Shown here one piece after another: positions 8,066 through 16,254 of a stretch of 20,552 nt of DNA (position 1 is its first letter; each line of letters opens with the position of its first letter). Origin of the DNA: a virus; the IMG/VR virus record IMGVR_UViG_3300030104_002966, positions 1 through 20,552 of that record. The stretch is one strand, 5' to 3'. The position numbers were made by a program, and so were the translations under genes. Under the pieces are notes generated by a model that had not been told where the DNA came from, made no database searches, and worked only from the letters and a program-made list of their open reading frames with translations.

Positions 8066-8716
8066 TTAGTTATTTAATTTTTCATATATCCTTTGTTGTA
8101 ATGTCTTAGGATAATTAGTTTTCTTTAATGTAAACTTACTTTCATTTGTTGCTTCTGGGTTGTGTTTAACTGGTTCAGCAACTTCAGCCGAAAGTTCTAC
8201 TTCTACATTTTCTTTAATTTCTTCTTTAGATAATTCAGATTTAACTTCTTCATTTGTTTCTTCAGAAAGTTCTTCTGTTGCTTCTACATCTTCAGGTGCA
8301 TCAACTTTATCTTCTTTAAGGTCAGCAATGGCGTCCTCAAGGTTCTTGATTCTTTTTTCCATTCCTTCCCAATCATAAACAGCTGCTTCTTCAGCCATTT
8401 CTTCTTTGATATCTTCTTTCATATCTTCTTCTTTTGCGGGTACATCATCAGACACGTCTCTCATGTCTGCTATAATTCCTTCTTCTTCAACTACTAAAAG
8501 TTTACCATCTTCAAGTACATACTCTCCAACTGGCATTGCAATTCTTTCATCATCTGATTTAATGAATATAGCTTCCCCTTTTTTAAATTCTTCTGCTTCT
8601 ACTACTGTTCCGTTTTGTAGTTTCATTTCAGCTAATTCAACTTCTCTAACTTCTTCAGTTAGTTCAATTCCACCAATAATGGTTTTGATTTTATTTAACA
8701 TGTCATTTGCTTTCAT
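8066..8716 (-). CDS. Scaffold protein candidate (acidic)
   Basis: The protein has 216 residues and is extremely rich in Glu, Asp and Lys. Residues 1-85 form a beta part (MKLQNGTVVEAEEFKKGEAIFI, MPVGEYVLEDGKLLVVEEEGIIADM) of a type I associate with proteins preceding capsid genes in Bacteroidota phages. An acidic helical middle follows, with coiled-coil potential (WEGMEKRIKNLEDAIADLKED, about 117-137), then a Glu-rich disordered stretch. The tail is basic (FTLKKTNYPKTLQQRIYEKLNN), as in scaffolds that bind capsid subunits through a basic end. It lies 12 bp before the capsid gene and directly after the promoter-like element at 8717-8752. The element's A10 tract would be in its leader. Confidence 0.65.
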   Translation of the reverse strand: MKANDMLNKIKTIIGGIELTEEVREVELAEMKLQNGTVVEAEEFKKGEAIFIKSDDERIAMPVGEYVLEDGKLLVVEEEGIIADMRDVSDDVPAKEEDMKEDIKEEMAEEAAVYDWEGMEKRIKNLEDAIADLKEDKVDAPEDVEATEELSEETNEEVKSELSKEEIKENVEVELSAEVAEPVKHNPEATNESKFTLKKTNYPKTLQQRIYEKLNN

Positions 8717-8752
8717 ACTATATAAATGTTTTTTTTTTCAACTTGTTATACC
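8717..8752 (-). promoter_or_regulatory. Promoter-like repeat, copy B, upstream of scaffold/capsid
   Basis: On the minus strand this reads TATAAC (8750-8745), six bases, ten A (8738-8729), then CATTTATATAGT directly before the scaffold ATG at 8716. The same arrangement occurs at 17351-17386 with about four or five substitutions and an identical 28-nt TATAAC-to-ATG spacing. The Bacteroidota consensus TAnnTTTG is absent and no clear -35 box is visible. I infer a phage late promoter with a -10 of TATAAC and an A-rich leader. A conserved translation element is the alternative. Confidence 0.5.
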
Positions 8753-8772
8753 TTTTTTTTATTTTTTTTTAA

Positions 8773-8919
8773 TTATGCTTGTGTTTTGCCTATTCCTTGC
8801 GCCCTTAATGAACCATCACAACATTTAACATTATATGTATTGTCTTTACATAAACAACCTCTTTTACCACCCTTTGGTGAGGTTCTACTTTTTTCTCCGT
8901 CTGTTAATTTATTTCCCAT
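8773..8919 (-). CDS. 48-aa Cys-containing phage microprotein
   Basis: The minus strand has an ATG at 8919 and a TAA at 8775-8773. The 48-aa product starts MGNKLTDGEKSRTSPKGGKR and continues GCLCKDNTYNVKCCDGSL. It has a Cys-x-Cys pair (22, 24) and a Cys-Cys pair (33, 34), then RAQGIGKTQA. I recognise the motif R-G/x-C-x-C-K-D-x-x-Y-x-x-K-C-C-D-G-S-L-x-A-Q-G-I-G from small proteins of Bacteroidota phages. Their function is unknown to me. Four close Cys suggest metal binding or disulfides. The gene starts 2 bp after the protease stop, with the leader ATAAATAAATAAAAATG. Confidence 0.75.
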   Translation of the reverse strand: MGNKLTDGEKSRTSPKGGKRGCLCKDNTYNVKCCDGSLRAQGIGKTQA

Positions 8920-8921
8920 TT

Positions 8922-9998
8922 TTATTTATTTATATGTTTTTCACATGGCATGTACCAAGTTTTATTTTCTAATTCATGTGTATGAAAACCTTTACACCCA
9001 ATATTCATTGCCATTTCTTCTGCTTTTTCTTGTGTGCTATATGCTAATCTATCATCAATAATTGCAAAATTTTCATCTATAACCATTGATGCTAAATTAA
9101 CTTGATCAAGTTCTTTAAGTTTACTTAATGACCACCTTAATCCAGCTTTGCCACCCCACAATAAATAAGATATTGTTCCGCATGCTTCAGTATCACTTTC
9201 ATCATAATATGTTTCTGCTCTGCTTAAATAACTATACATTCTTTTAATAGTGTCTAAACTTATATTTTTTTTATCTGCTAATTGCTGCGCTCTTACTTTT
9301 CCAACTTGTGTAGCACATTTATTATTTACTTTTTTATTAAGTTCTATTCCCCTTTTAGCATTATTACTAACTGCATCAGGATAATCATTGTAAGTTTCTA
9401 ATTCAACTTTTTTTTTAAATAGATTTCTAATTTCTTCTATTTTTTCTTCTGCTTCTTTTTCAGCAACATCTTCTACACTTGCTTTTATGTTTGCTTTGTC
9501 AGCAAAGTAACCTTCAATTGAAAATCCTTTTACTTTATCTGTTTTCACATATTCATTCCAAATTTCATCATTGTTTACTTTCATTGATACCATCCATGTG
9601 CCAACAGGAACATCAAGGCCATACATTTTGCTCTTATCTTGTTCGCCTTCTACTATCCATGATTCAACTACTGTTAAACCATTTAATGCCATATTATGCT
9701 CTAATGTTGTATTGTTTTGATTTCCATTCATAAAAAATAACTCACTTGCTTTACGTACTGTATCAGCAGAAAAATAAACATAGTATTCTTTTCTTTCATC
9801 CTTTCTGTATATTGGTTTGTTAGGAATTAAAGCAGCACCCATTAAAATGCGCTTTTCATCATCTACTTTTGCAAATTTGATTTCTTGTGATTTTAGTTTA
9901 ATAAAATCTGATTCAATGGCTGGTGATGATACAATACTTATTGCATCTATTCCAGCAGTTTCATTTTCTTCATCTAATAAAAGTTCTATTATTTCCAT
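8922..9998 (-). CDS. XkdF-type prohead protease with two C-terminal domains
   Basis: The protein has 358 residues. Residues 1 to about 170 match the XkdF-like phage serine protease pattern. There is a short N-terminal IDAISIVSSPAIESDFIKL segment, then GAALIPNKPIYRKD. A His lies in TTLEHNM (H101), and a Ser in KGFSIEGYF (S160) fits the nucleophile position. Residues 200-300 form a second conserved domain (AKRGIELNKKVNNKCATQVGKVRAQQLA, then YSYLSRAETYYDE and ISYLLWGGKAGLRWS), known to me from phage structural proteins. Residues 305-358 form a third, with GCKGFHTHE and WYMPCEKH (C335, H339, H341, C352, H355). The protease would clear the scaffold and trim the capsid. It lies 12 bp after the tape measure gene and before the scaffold and capsid genes. 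Confidence 0.75.
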   Translation of the reverse strand: MEIIELLLDEENETAGIDAISIVSSPAIESDFIKLKSQEIKFAKVDDEKRILMGAALIPNKPIYRKDERKEYYVYFSADTVRKASELFFMNGNQNNTTLEHNMALNGLTVVESWIVEGEQDKSKMYGLDVPVGTWMVSMKVNNDEIWNEYVKTDKVKGFSIEGYFADKANIKASVEDVAEKEAEEKIEEIRNLFKKKVELETYNDYPDAVSNNAKRGIELNKKVNNKCATQVGKVRAQQLADKKNISLDTIKRMYSYLSRAETYYDESDTEACGTISYLLWGGKAGLRWSLSKLKELDQVNLASMVIDENFAIIDDRLAYSTQEKAEEMAMNIGCKGFHTHELENKTWYMPCEKHINK

Positions 9999-10010
9999 TT
10001 TGTTTTGTTT

Positions 10011-11954
10011 TTAAAAAGTTGCTGTTTGTATTATTGCGTTATCTAATTGTTGTGCAGTTGTAACATCTTGAGATACTACAAATGCTTGTATTGGTGGTTG
10101 GCCTTGGCCTAATGCAGTTGCTATTTGATTAAATCCTGATTGGCCTACTACGTTAAATGCTGGTGGTTGCGTTGTTGCCCCAGTTCCCCCACCTATTCCA
10201 GTTGATGGGGTAGGTGATGGTGCTTGTTCTGGACTATCAAATTTTGTTTTTGAAATAACTGCTATTTGCGCTGCTCCAGTTGCTGCAATAATTGCTGACT
10301 TGGCAAATGCTACACCACTTGCAACGTCAACTGGGTTTGCATATGCATTTATTACACCTTGCGCAGTTGATATTATTGCTTGCGCTATTCCTACTGCTTT
10401 ATTTACATTAAATGCTTTTCTTGCACTTTCTTCATCTTCTTTTGCAAATGCTTGCACTAAACCATTTATAGCACCTAAGGCGTCAGATGCAATTGTCAAT
10501 TTCTGGTCATTTAATTGCCTTTGATTAGCTAATTCTTCATCAGCAAACTTTTTTCTAATATCTGCTTTTGCTTTTTCTTCATTTAATTCTAATTGTGTAG
10601 TATCTTCACCATGTTGTATTGCTAATTCTTTTAATCTAAAATATTTATCTTCAACTGCTTCAATTTCTATTTGTTGTTCTGTTAAAAAACTTTGTCTATA
10701 TATTTCTGTTTCTTCTTCTAACTCTAATAAAAATTCATTTCTAATATCTGCTAAATTTTGTTCATGATCTCTTTGTCTTTGTAATTCTTCTTCTTTTCTT
10801 TGCCTTTCTTTTTCGGCTTGTTCTTTAGCATCTTTTTCAGCTTGTTTATTTCTTTCTTTTTTTTCCTTAGATGCTTTTTTATTTAATTCATTTATTTTAT
10901 TTTGTTTTTCTTCTTCAGCTTTTACTTCTGCTGCTCTATTTTCAATTTCTTTTACTGCAAGTGAATTTCTTAAATCAGCAATTTTAGTTTGCAATTCTGC
11001 TTCTTTATTAAATAAATCACCTAAACCTGCAATATTATTTTGCCTTAATTGTTCTTCTGTAGAAGAAGAAAATTTAAAAAGTTCAAGTTTATCTTTATAC
11101 ATTTTTGTTGTGGCAGAAATTTCATCTTTTAAGTTTAATATTTTTTGCTTCAATGCTTTTTCTTCCATCTTAGCAATTTCCAGATTTGATTTTCCTTGCG
11201 CCCTTGCTAATGCAGTTTGTAATTTTAAACTTCTATCTAATTGCCTATTAACATCATCAAATGCTTTTGTTTGTTTGTCTAATGCTCGGTTAGTTTCTTC
11301 TATTGCTGCTTGGAACCTTGCAGATTGTTCTTCAGCATCTTCAGTGCCACTAATCCAATCTCCAATAGCGCTAATTGCAGAAGATATTCCTATAACTAAA
11401 GCGCCAATACCAGTTGCCATTATAGCACCTTTTAAAACTTTAAATGATAATGATGTAGCTTTTACAGATTTGCCAAATAAACCCATAATTGCAGTGGCAG
11501 CAACAGTAACAGTATTATTAATTTTTTGTAATGTGTTTGATGTTGCTAATGCATTGTTTAATAATTTTCTACCAGCACTTATACCTTCTATTGCTCCTTT
11601 AAATGCCATTGATATACCAATAGCAGTACTAATTTTTTCACCAACTTCTGCTACAGGGCTATCTTCGCCACCAAGTAAAACAAATGCACCAGTCAAATCA
11701 CCTACCGCCCCAGTTAATGCGCCAAACTCACTTGCAACTTGTTCTGAATCTAAAGATTCTAATGCAAGTTCTGTATTCTTTAATTGTTGTTGAGCTTTAG
11801 TTAATTCCCTTGATAATTTTTTAAATTCTTCACTACCAAATTCAGCTTGTTTTAATTCATCTTCTAATGAACCAATAGCATTTTCTAAGTCATTAATATT
11901 TTTAATGGCCTGTGGTGCGCCCTCTACATCAATTTCTACTAAGATAGTTTTCAT
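10011..11954 (-). CDS. Tape measure protein
   Basis: The protein has 647 residues. It starts MKTILVEIDVEGAPQAIKNINDLENAI, then has coiled-coil helices (residues 20-70). A hydrophobic segment follows at about 140-200 (AATAIMGLFGK, ATGIGALVIGISSAISAIGDWI). Residues 215-430 are long charged coiled coils, very rich in Lys/Glu/Arg/Gln. A second hydrophobic part (about 515-565) precedes a Pro/Gly/Thr-rich linker and a Gln-rich end. This architecture is typical of tape measures, which set tail length and line the tube. At roughly 0.15 nm per residue, a general rule for this family, the tail would be close to 100 nm. The start overlaps the 53-aa gene by 26 bp. Confidence 0.8.
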   Translation of the reverse strand: MKTILVEIDVEGAPQAIKNINDLENAIGSLEDELKQAEFGSEEFKKLSRELTKAQQQLKNTELALESLDSEQVASEFGALTGAVGDLTGAFVLLGGEDSPVAEVGEKISTAIGISMAFKGAIEGISAGRKLLNNALATSNTLQKINNTVTVAATAIMGLFGKSVKATSLSFKVLKGAIMATGIGALVIGISSAISAIGDWISGTEDAEEQSARFQAAIEETNRALDKQTKAFDDVNRQLDRSLKLQTALARAQGKSNLEIAKMEEKALKQKILNLKDEISATTKMYKDKLELFKFSSSTEEQLRQNNIAGLGDLFNKEAELQTKIADLRNSLAVKEIENRAAEVKAEEEKQNKINELNKKASKEKKERNKQAEKDAKEQAEKERQRKEEELQRQRDHEQNLADIRNEFLLELEEETEIYRQSFLTEQQIEIEAVEDKYFRLKELAIQHGEDTTQLELNEEKAKADIRKKFADEELANQRQLNDQKLTIASDALGAINGLVQAFAKEDEESARKAFNVNKAVGIAQAIISTAQGVINAYANPVDVASGVAFAKSAIIAATGAAQIAVISKTKFDSPEQAPSPTPSTGIGGGTGATTQPPAFNVVGQSGFNQIATALGQGQPPIQAFVVSQDVTTAQQLDNAIIQTATF

Positions 11955-12090
11955 ATTCTTTTATTTTTTTTTGTATTGCACCTTCTTCAAAAGTTTGTGC
12001 ATATAAGTTTTTACCTAATGCAATATTTATGTTTTTATCATAGATATTATTTTCCTTGCAAAATTCTAATGCTTCAATTAATTCTTTCAT
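11929..12090 (-). CDS. 53-aa protein between tail hub gene and tape measure gene
   Basis: The minus strand has an ATG at 12090 in an ATGA overlap with the stop of the 728-aa gene, and a TGA at 11931-11929. The frame encodes MKELIEALEFCKENNIYDKN and continues to KKIKEYENYLSRN. It is a charged, amphipathic helical peptide, and its last 26 bp overlap the tape measure start. Both overlaps suggest translational coupling, and without this frame there would be an unexplained gap of 132 bp in a densely packed operon. No family is recognised. It may be a small chaperone or accessory protein for the tape measure. Confidence 0.6.
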   Translation of the reverse strand: MKELIEALEFCKENNIYDKNINIALGKNLYAQTFEEGAIQKKIKEYENYLSRN

Positions 12091-14273
12091 GATGTTGGTT
12101 CATTTAATAATTCAAGTGATGATTCTCCAGTTTGTAGTTTAGTTGTAATTTTATTTATAGTAAATGATCTACCATTTACAAATACTTTATCAGCTAAAGA
12201 ATAGTTTAATAAAAACTTTAATGGTAATATGGCTTTATATTTAAATATTCTTGTTCTTGTGTTAAATACTCTTGTAATATAATTTTGATAAAACTTTTGA
12301 AATAAAGAATTATTATCACCACCATAATCAGTTAATGTGTAACTATTAATCTCACTACCAAAATTAAGATTAAATGCTGGGGCAGTAGATGTAGTTCCTA
12401 ATTCATTTGCATTGTGTGGCATCCAATAAGCACTTAAATTATCATTTGGGCCTGTGCTTTGAGCTAAACCACCACCTTCAGGCCTTACATTATCAACCAT
12501 GTTTATTTGATTAGTTATTGATGATTGATATATTGCATAAAATAATAATGGTTTATTTACAAATGATTCATCATTTTCATTTACCATTAAACCATATTGT
12601 ACTTCTGTATAAGTGCCAGAACCTAAATTGATTAATCTTTCATATAACATATGTTCAAATGGTGCTTCTACTTTATATTGTTTTCCCCTACTTGCATTTG
12701 CATTAAATTCAGCACTTCCAAATTTTTTATTAAATAAATTAGTTTGTGTAATTGCCAGTTTAGATTGTGGTTCAACATATTCTAAATCTATTGTACTAAA
12801 TGGCAATGCTTCACTTACTGTATTTTCATCTGTTTTAACATATTGGCTAATATCATGAGTAGTAGTAGAATCACCATAAAAATCATCTAATGTTTTTACA
12901 ACTATTTCATCATTACTATCTAAAAATGCAGTAAGATTAAACATTTTAAACAACCCTTTTAAATAATCAATTATTTTAATATCTGGCATTTGATTATTTG
13001 GTAATATTTTTGGACTTGCTAAACTTAAAGGTGATGTAGTTGAAAGATTAACAACTTGATATGAAACACCAGTATCAACTGTTTTTAAAGTTTCATTAAT
13101 ACTAAAATTTAAAGAAGATTCAGAACTTACCCTTGTTACTAATTCTTTTTTTTCTCCTAATGCTATTTCTTGAGCTAATGAACCACCAGCCAATGAACCT
13201 CCATAAATTATGTTAGTTTGTTTTGAACCGCTACCAGTTGTTGAAGATACTACTGTATTAGTCAATCTATCTATAATTTCAATAGTATATATTACAGATG
13301 TATATCCTGATGCAGGAGTTACACTTGCAGTATAATGAAACTCATCAATAGTAGCAGTTCTTTCAATTTTAAAAACACCATCTACAAATTGAGATTCAGC
13401 AGTTGAAGAAAAATATGTACATGCACTTGCTGGTGATGGACTACTACAAAAAAATGTTTCACTATCTATTAATATATTACTTGATAAACTAATTTTTCCT
13501 TTTTCTCTATTCATCCATAAATAAACATTACTGAATTCAGTTGAATCAAAAAATTCACTTGATTTAAAAGTTATTCCGTATTGTTCTTCTATTGCCTTAA
13601 TTATTAAACTTGCTTTTATAGCTGGTTTTAAATCTTCAGGAAATACTCCTCGCTTACCATGATTACTTGAATGAATAGATAAATTTCCCCCATTGTCATA
13701 ATTACCGCCAGAATCATAAATATATCTTTGGTTTTGTGAAATTAAAGGGTAAATAATTGCATCATTATATGTTGTTGAACTTACTGTTAAATCAAGGCCT
13801 AAATTCAAACCAGCTTTTATATTAGCATATGTGTTATCATAAGATAAATTACTTAACCAATTTAAATTACTTAACTGATCTTCACCAAATGTATTATTCA
13901 ATGAAACTGTTTTACCAAAAAAAGTAACCTTGTAAACACTTGGCTTATTGTTCTTCATCTTAACTTCCTGAAGTTGTATTTTACCGCTTTTAAAAGGTTG
14001 GTAATTTAGTTCTATAATTGCTTCACTTTGTATATTGCTATCAAATCCATCTATGTCAGGATTGTACCAATGTTGAAATAGTTTATTATTAATTTGTGAT
14101 GCTGGTAAACTAAATGTTTGTGAAAAATCTGTAAACACTTTGTCAATATCTCTTACATCTTGGATCACTTGTGTTAATGTTACATTTTCATCACTAAACA
14201 TGTCAACCTTCACATAATCTTGTGTGACATTGTTTCTAAATTGTGGCCTGATATATAATATTAATTCTTGCAT
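12087..14273 (-). CDS. Large tail protein (hub/baseplate candidate)
   Basis: The protein has 728 residues, is Asn/Ser/Thr-rich and largely beta. The N-terminal part (about 25-130) contains VIQDVRDIDKVFTDFSQTFSLPAS, FQHWYNPDIDGFD and the FKSGKIQLQEVKMKN strand. I associate this combination with large tail proteins of Bacteroidota phages that lie close to the tape measure. A later part (about 440-480) has MPDIKIIDYLKGLFKMFNLTAFLDSNDEIVVKTLDDFY, resembling the tail-associated hub domains that contact the tape measure tip. The C-terminus (VFNTRTRIFKYKAILPLKFLLNYSLADKVFVNGRSFTINKI) is beta. The start overlaps the preceding stop by one base (TAATG). The role in the tail tip is inferred. Confidence 0.6.
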   Translation of the reverse strand: MQELILYIRPQFRNNVTQDYVKVDMFSDENVTLTQVIQDVRDIDKVFTDFSQTFSLPASQINNKLFQHWYNPDIDGFDSNIQSEAIIELNYQPFKSGKIQLQEVKMKNNKPSVYKVTFFGKTVSLNNTFGEDQLSNLNWLSNLSYDNTYANIKAGLNLGLDLTVSSTTYNDAIIYPLISQNQRYIYDSGGNYDNGGNLSIHSSNHGKRGVFPEDLKPAIKASLIIKAIEEQYGITFKSSEFFDSTEFSNVYLWMNREKGKISLSSNILIDSETFFCSSPSPASACTYFSSTAESQFVDGVFKIERTATIDEFHYTASVTPASGYTSVIYTIEIIDRLTNTVVSSTTGSGSKQTNIIYGGSLAGGSLAQEIALGEKKELVTRVSSESSLNFSINETLKTVDTGVSYQVVNLSTTSPLSLASPKILPNNQMPDIKIIDYLKGLFKMFNLTAFLDSNDEIVVKTLDDFYGDSTTTHDISQYVKTDENTVSEALPFSTIDLEYVEPQSKLAITQTNLFNKKFGSAEFNANASRGKQYKVEAPFEHMLYERLINLGSGTYTEVQYGLMVNENDESFVNKPLLFYAIYQSSITNQINMVDNVRPEGGGLAQSTGPNDNLSAYWMPHNANELGTTSTAPAFNLNFGSEINSYTLTDYGGDNNSLFQKFYQNYITRVFNTRTRIFKYKAILPLKFLLNYSLADKVFVNGRSFTINKITTKLQTGESSLELLNEPTS

Positions 14274-15307
14274 TAATGTACGTTATTAATTAAATCAAAT
14301 GCATATTCAAAATTGATAGCATAGTTTATTAATTTATCATTTAAACTTGTTTTAAAACTTAGTGAACTATCAGCAACCTTCATTGGAAATACTGTACTAT
14401 CTTTTGTCATCCATACTGATTTGCTTACTAATAATTCTTCAAATGTTGGATTCATGGCTTCATCAACAAAACCTGAATTAATGCTTATTGATTCATTTGC
14501 ATTTATGTCATATGTTCTTTTAGAAGCTTCTGTTGTTGTATAGCTTACATTTACCCTATCTAATAAATTTCTGTTAAATTCACTTTTAGTTACATTCATG
14601 TTTTCTAATGACTTTTTAAAGAACCATAAATCTTGTAATGCTCCATTCTTATTTATGAATGTTATTTTAATAGGTGTAAATTTACATTCTTCTACTTCTT
14701 CAAGTGTTATAATTGTATCACCTACATTCCCAGCAATATCAATTCTATCAGCAGTGCCAGAATATGTTATGTATTGTATTTTTTGGTTTGTGTTTCCATT
14801 ATCTGTGATTGCAGTACTTTGCACATTGGATCCATTTAATTTGAATGTTACATTAGTTGCTGATTCTGCATTTATTGGCAATACTATTGTAGTTCCTTTA
14901 TTATATTGCATATAACTTGCAGTTACTAAATCATCTAAATTTAAAAGATGGTTTGCACCATTCTTAAACTCACTAAATGAATCAAATGCTAAAAATGTAC
15001 TGGATGAAGTTGTTACTGCACTTGCTGTTGTATATTGAAAATCAGCAATCACCCACAATGTAGATCCAGCACCAGAATATGAACCAGTGAAAGCATGTGA
15101 AAAGTAATCTTGTATTAATTCACTTATTTCAAATGTTACACTTGTTTCACTGTTGATAGGTTTCTTAGTAAGTGTATATTGTGGTGAAGCTGGTTTATCT
15201 CCAATCACACCACTAAAAATATATAACTTTAATTGTGTTGATGTTAATCCAGTTACATTTGCTGGCCTTATATAATATGGTGACCTGGTTTGTATTCTTG
15301 TACTCAT
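14273..15307 (-). CDS. Tail protein, distal tail or tail-tip candidate
   Basis: The protein has 344 residues and is beta-rich. It starts MSTRIQTRSPYYIRPANVTG, with EISELIQDYFSHAFTGSYSG at about 55-75. The C-terminal half shows LQDLWFFKKSLENMNVTKSEF and ends with SVWMTKDSTVFPMKVADSSLSFKTSLNDKLINYAINFEYAFDLINN. That ending is a pattern I know from Bacteroidota phage tail proteins encoded just before the large hub-type protein. It starts in an ATGA overlap with the HK97-gp10-like gene and ends in a TAATG overlap with the 728-aa gene, so the three are translated as one coupled set. A distal tail or tail-tip role is inferred from context. The exact part of the tail is uncertain. Confidence 0.55.
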   Translation of the reverse strand: MSTRIQTRSPYYIRPANVTGLTSTQLKLYIFSGVIGDKPASPQYTLTKKPINSETSVTFEISELIQDYFSHAFTGSYSGAGSTLWVIADFQYTTASAVTTSSSTFLAFDSFSEFKNGANHLLNLDDLVTASYMQYNKGTTIVLPINAESATNVTFKLNGSNVQSTAITDNGNTNQKIQYITYSGTADRIDIAGNVGDTIITLEEVEECKFTPIKITFINKNGALQDLWFFKKSLENMNVTKSEFNRNLLDRVNVSYTTTEASKRTYDINANESISINSGFVDEAMNPTFEELLVSKSVWMTKDSTVFPMKVADSSLSFKTSLNDKLINYAINFEYAFDLINNVH

Positions 15308-15798
15308 TCTTCTAAATTTAAATTATCTTCTAAAAAACCTTCTAATATTTCATCTTCAAATAATGGCAAAGCTTCTTCAAATGGTTTAGTAAAAAACATA
15401 GTAGCCCTAATTCCTTTTTTATATATGCTTCTGGCTATTAAAAAGTTTAATGACTTTCTTTTTATAAACCTTCCCTTTTTATCTCTTGGTGCTATTCCAC
15501 TTCTAATTGTCCATTTATCAAATACACTGCTTGGCGGCATTTTAGTTGTGTATTTAAATGGTGATGTCCTACTTTCAGGATAAGTTGACTTTGCGCCTTT
15601 TACACCTTGGTCTTGAAACACTCCATAATTTTCTGCTAAAAATGATACCTTTCCTTTATTAATTTTATAACTTAAACTATTTGATAAAGCACCAGTTTTA
15701 TCTTGTGAGCCATATTTGCCACCCTTAGCTAAATTTTCCTTAGCTTTTTTAATTACATATTCTGCATACTTCTTTAATGCTTCTTCAAAATTTTTCAT
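15304..15798 (-). CDS. HK97-gp10-like tail/neck completion protein
   Basis: The protein has 164 residues from the ATG at 15798. A TTG six bases upstream is also in frame, but the ATG sits in a TAATG overlap with the previous stop, which makes it the better start. The sequence shows an N-terminal helix (EEALKKYAEYVIKKAKENLAKGGKYGSQDKTGALSNSL), the strand AENYGVFQDQGVKGA, and KKGIRATMFFTKPFEEAL near the end. This matches the gp10/tail-component layout, in which a G-rich loop in the middle precedes a helix that docks to the portal or neck. These proteins complete the head-tail joint. The gene lies directly between the terminator candidate and the tail protein. Confidence 0.7.
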   Translation of the reverse strand: MKNFEEALKKYAEYVIKKAKENLAKGGKYGSQDKTGALSNSLSYKINKGKVSFLAENYGVFQDQGVKGAKSTYPESRTSPFKYTTKMPPSSVFDKWTIRSGIAPRDKKGRFIKRKSLNFLIARSIYKKGIRATMFFTKPFEEALPLFEDEILEGFLEDNLNLEE

Positions 15799-16253
15799 TA
15801 GCAATATGTCATATCTGTATAAGTGTTAATAGTAAATGTTATTGCCCATCCAGCTAACATGTTTTCAAATCTTTCTGTAAATGGTTCACAAGTTGCATCA
15901 CCTACAATTTCAAATTCATCTCTATATGCATCTGCCTTTTGTAATACCCTCATTATTCTTGTGCCTAATGCTAACTGAGTGTTTAATATATCTTGCCTAT
16001 TGTCATTACCTAAAAATAAACTTGCATCTTCAGAGTTGCTTACATCTACTAAATCCATTAAAAAGATTGTCATGTTCTGCTGAACTATGTTATTTGTAAT
16101 AGTTGCATTATTAACCATTATATGGCACAATGGATATAAACTTTGTTTTTGCAAATCTATGTCTGCTATATCTCCAAATGTAACCTGATGATTAAATGGT
16201 TCAGCACTTATTGCATTTTTAATATTGTCTATTACTCTGTAAAAACTATTCAT
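15798..16253 (-). CDS. Tail terminator / completion candidate
   Basis: The protein has 151 residues. It starts MNSFYRVIDNIKNAISAEPFNHQVTFGDI, then has YPLCHIMVNNATI and NMTIFLMDLVDVSN strands. It continues with LNTQLALGTRIMRVLQKADAY and TCEPFTERFENMLAGWAITFTINTY. The alternation of an N-terminal helix, beta strands, one long helix, then a final beta hairpin containing W-A-I-T-F-T-I-N is typical of tail terminator proteins, which cap the tail tube at the head-proximal end. I recall similar proteins in Bacteroidota phages. It lies directly before the gp10-like gene, the usual adjacency for these two. The ATG lies one base after the previous TAG. Confidence 0.6.
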   Translation of the reverse strand: MNSFYRVIDNIKNAISAEPFNHQVTFGDIADIDLQKQSLYPLCHIMVNNATITNNIVQQNMTIFLMDLVDVSNSEDASLFLGNDNRQDILNTQLALGTRIMRVLQKADAYRDEFEIVGDATCEPFTERFENMLAGWAITFTINTYTDMTYC

Positions 16254-16254
16254 A

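Noticed and set aside
11110-11793. A plus-strand open frame of 227 codons opposite the tape measure gene
   Set aside because: It mirrors the low-stop composition of the Lys/Glu/Ala-rich coiled coils on the other strand, and its product is a compositional run of Ala, Ile, Ser and Phe without motifs. Plus-strand frames elsewhere behave the same way, and no gene in the window needs that strand.
15799-15804. TTG start six bases upstream of the HK97-gp10-like gene
   Set aside because: The ATG at 15798 makes a TAATG overlap with the preceding stop, the same junction used at 14273, and gives a better N-terminus.
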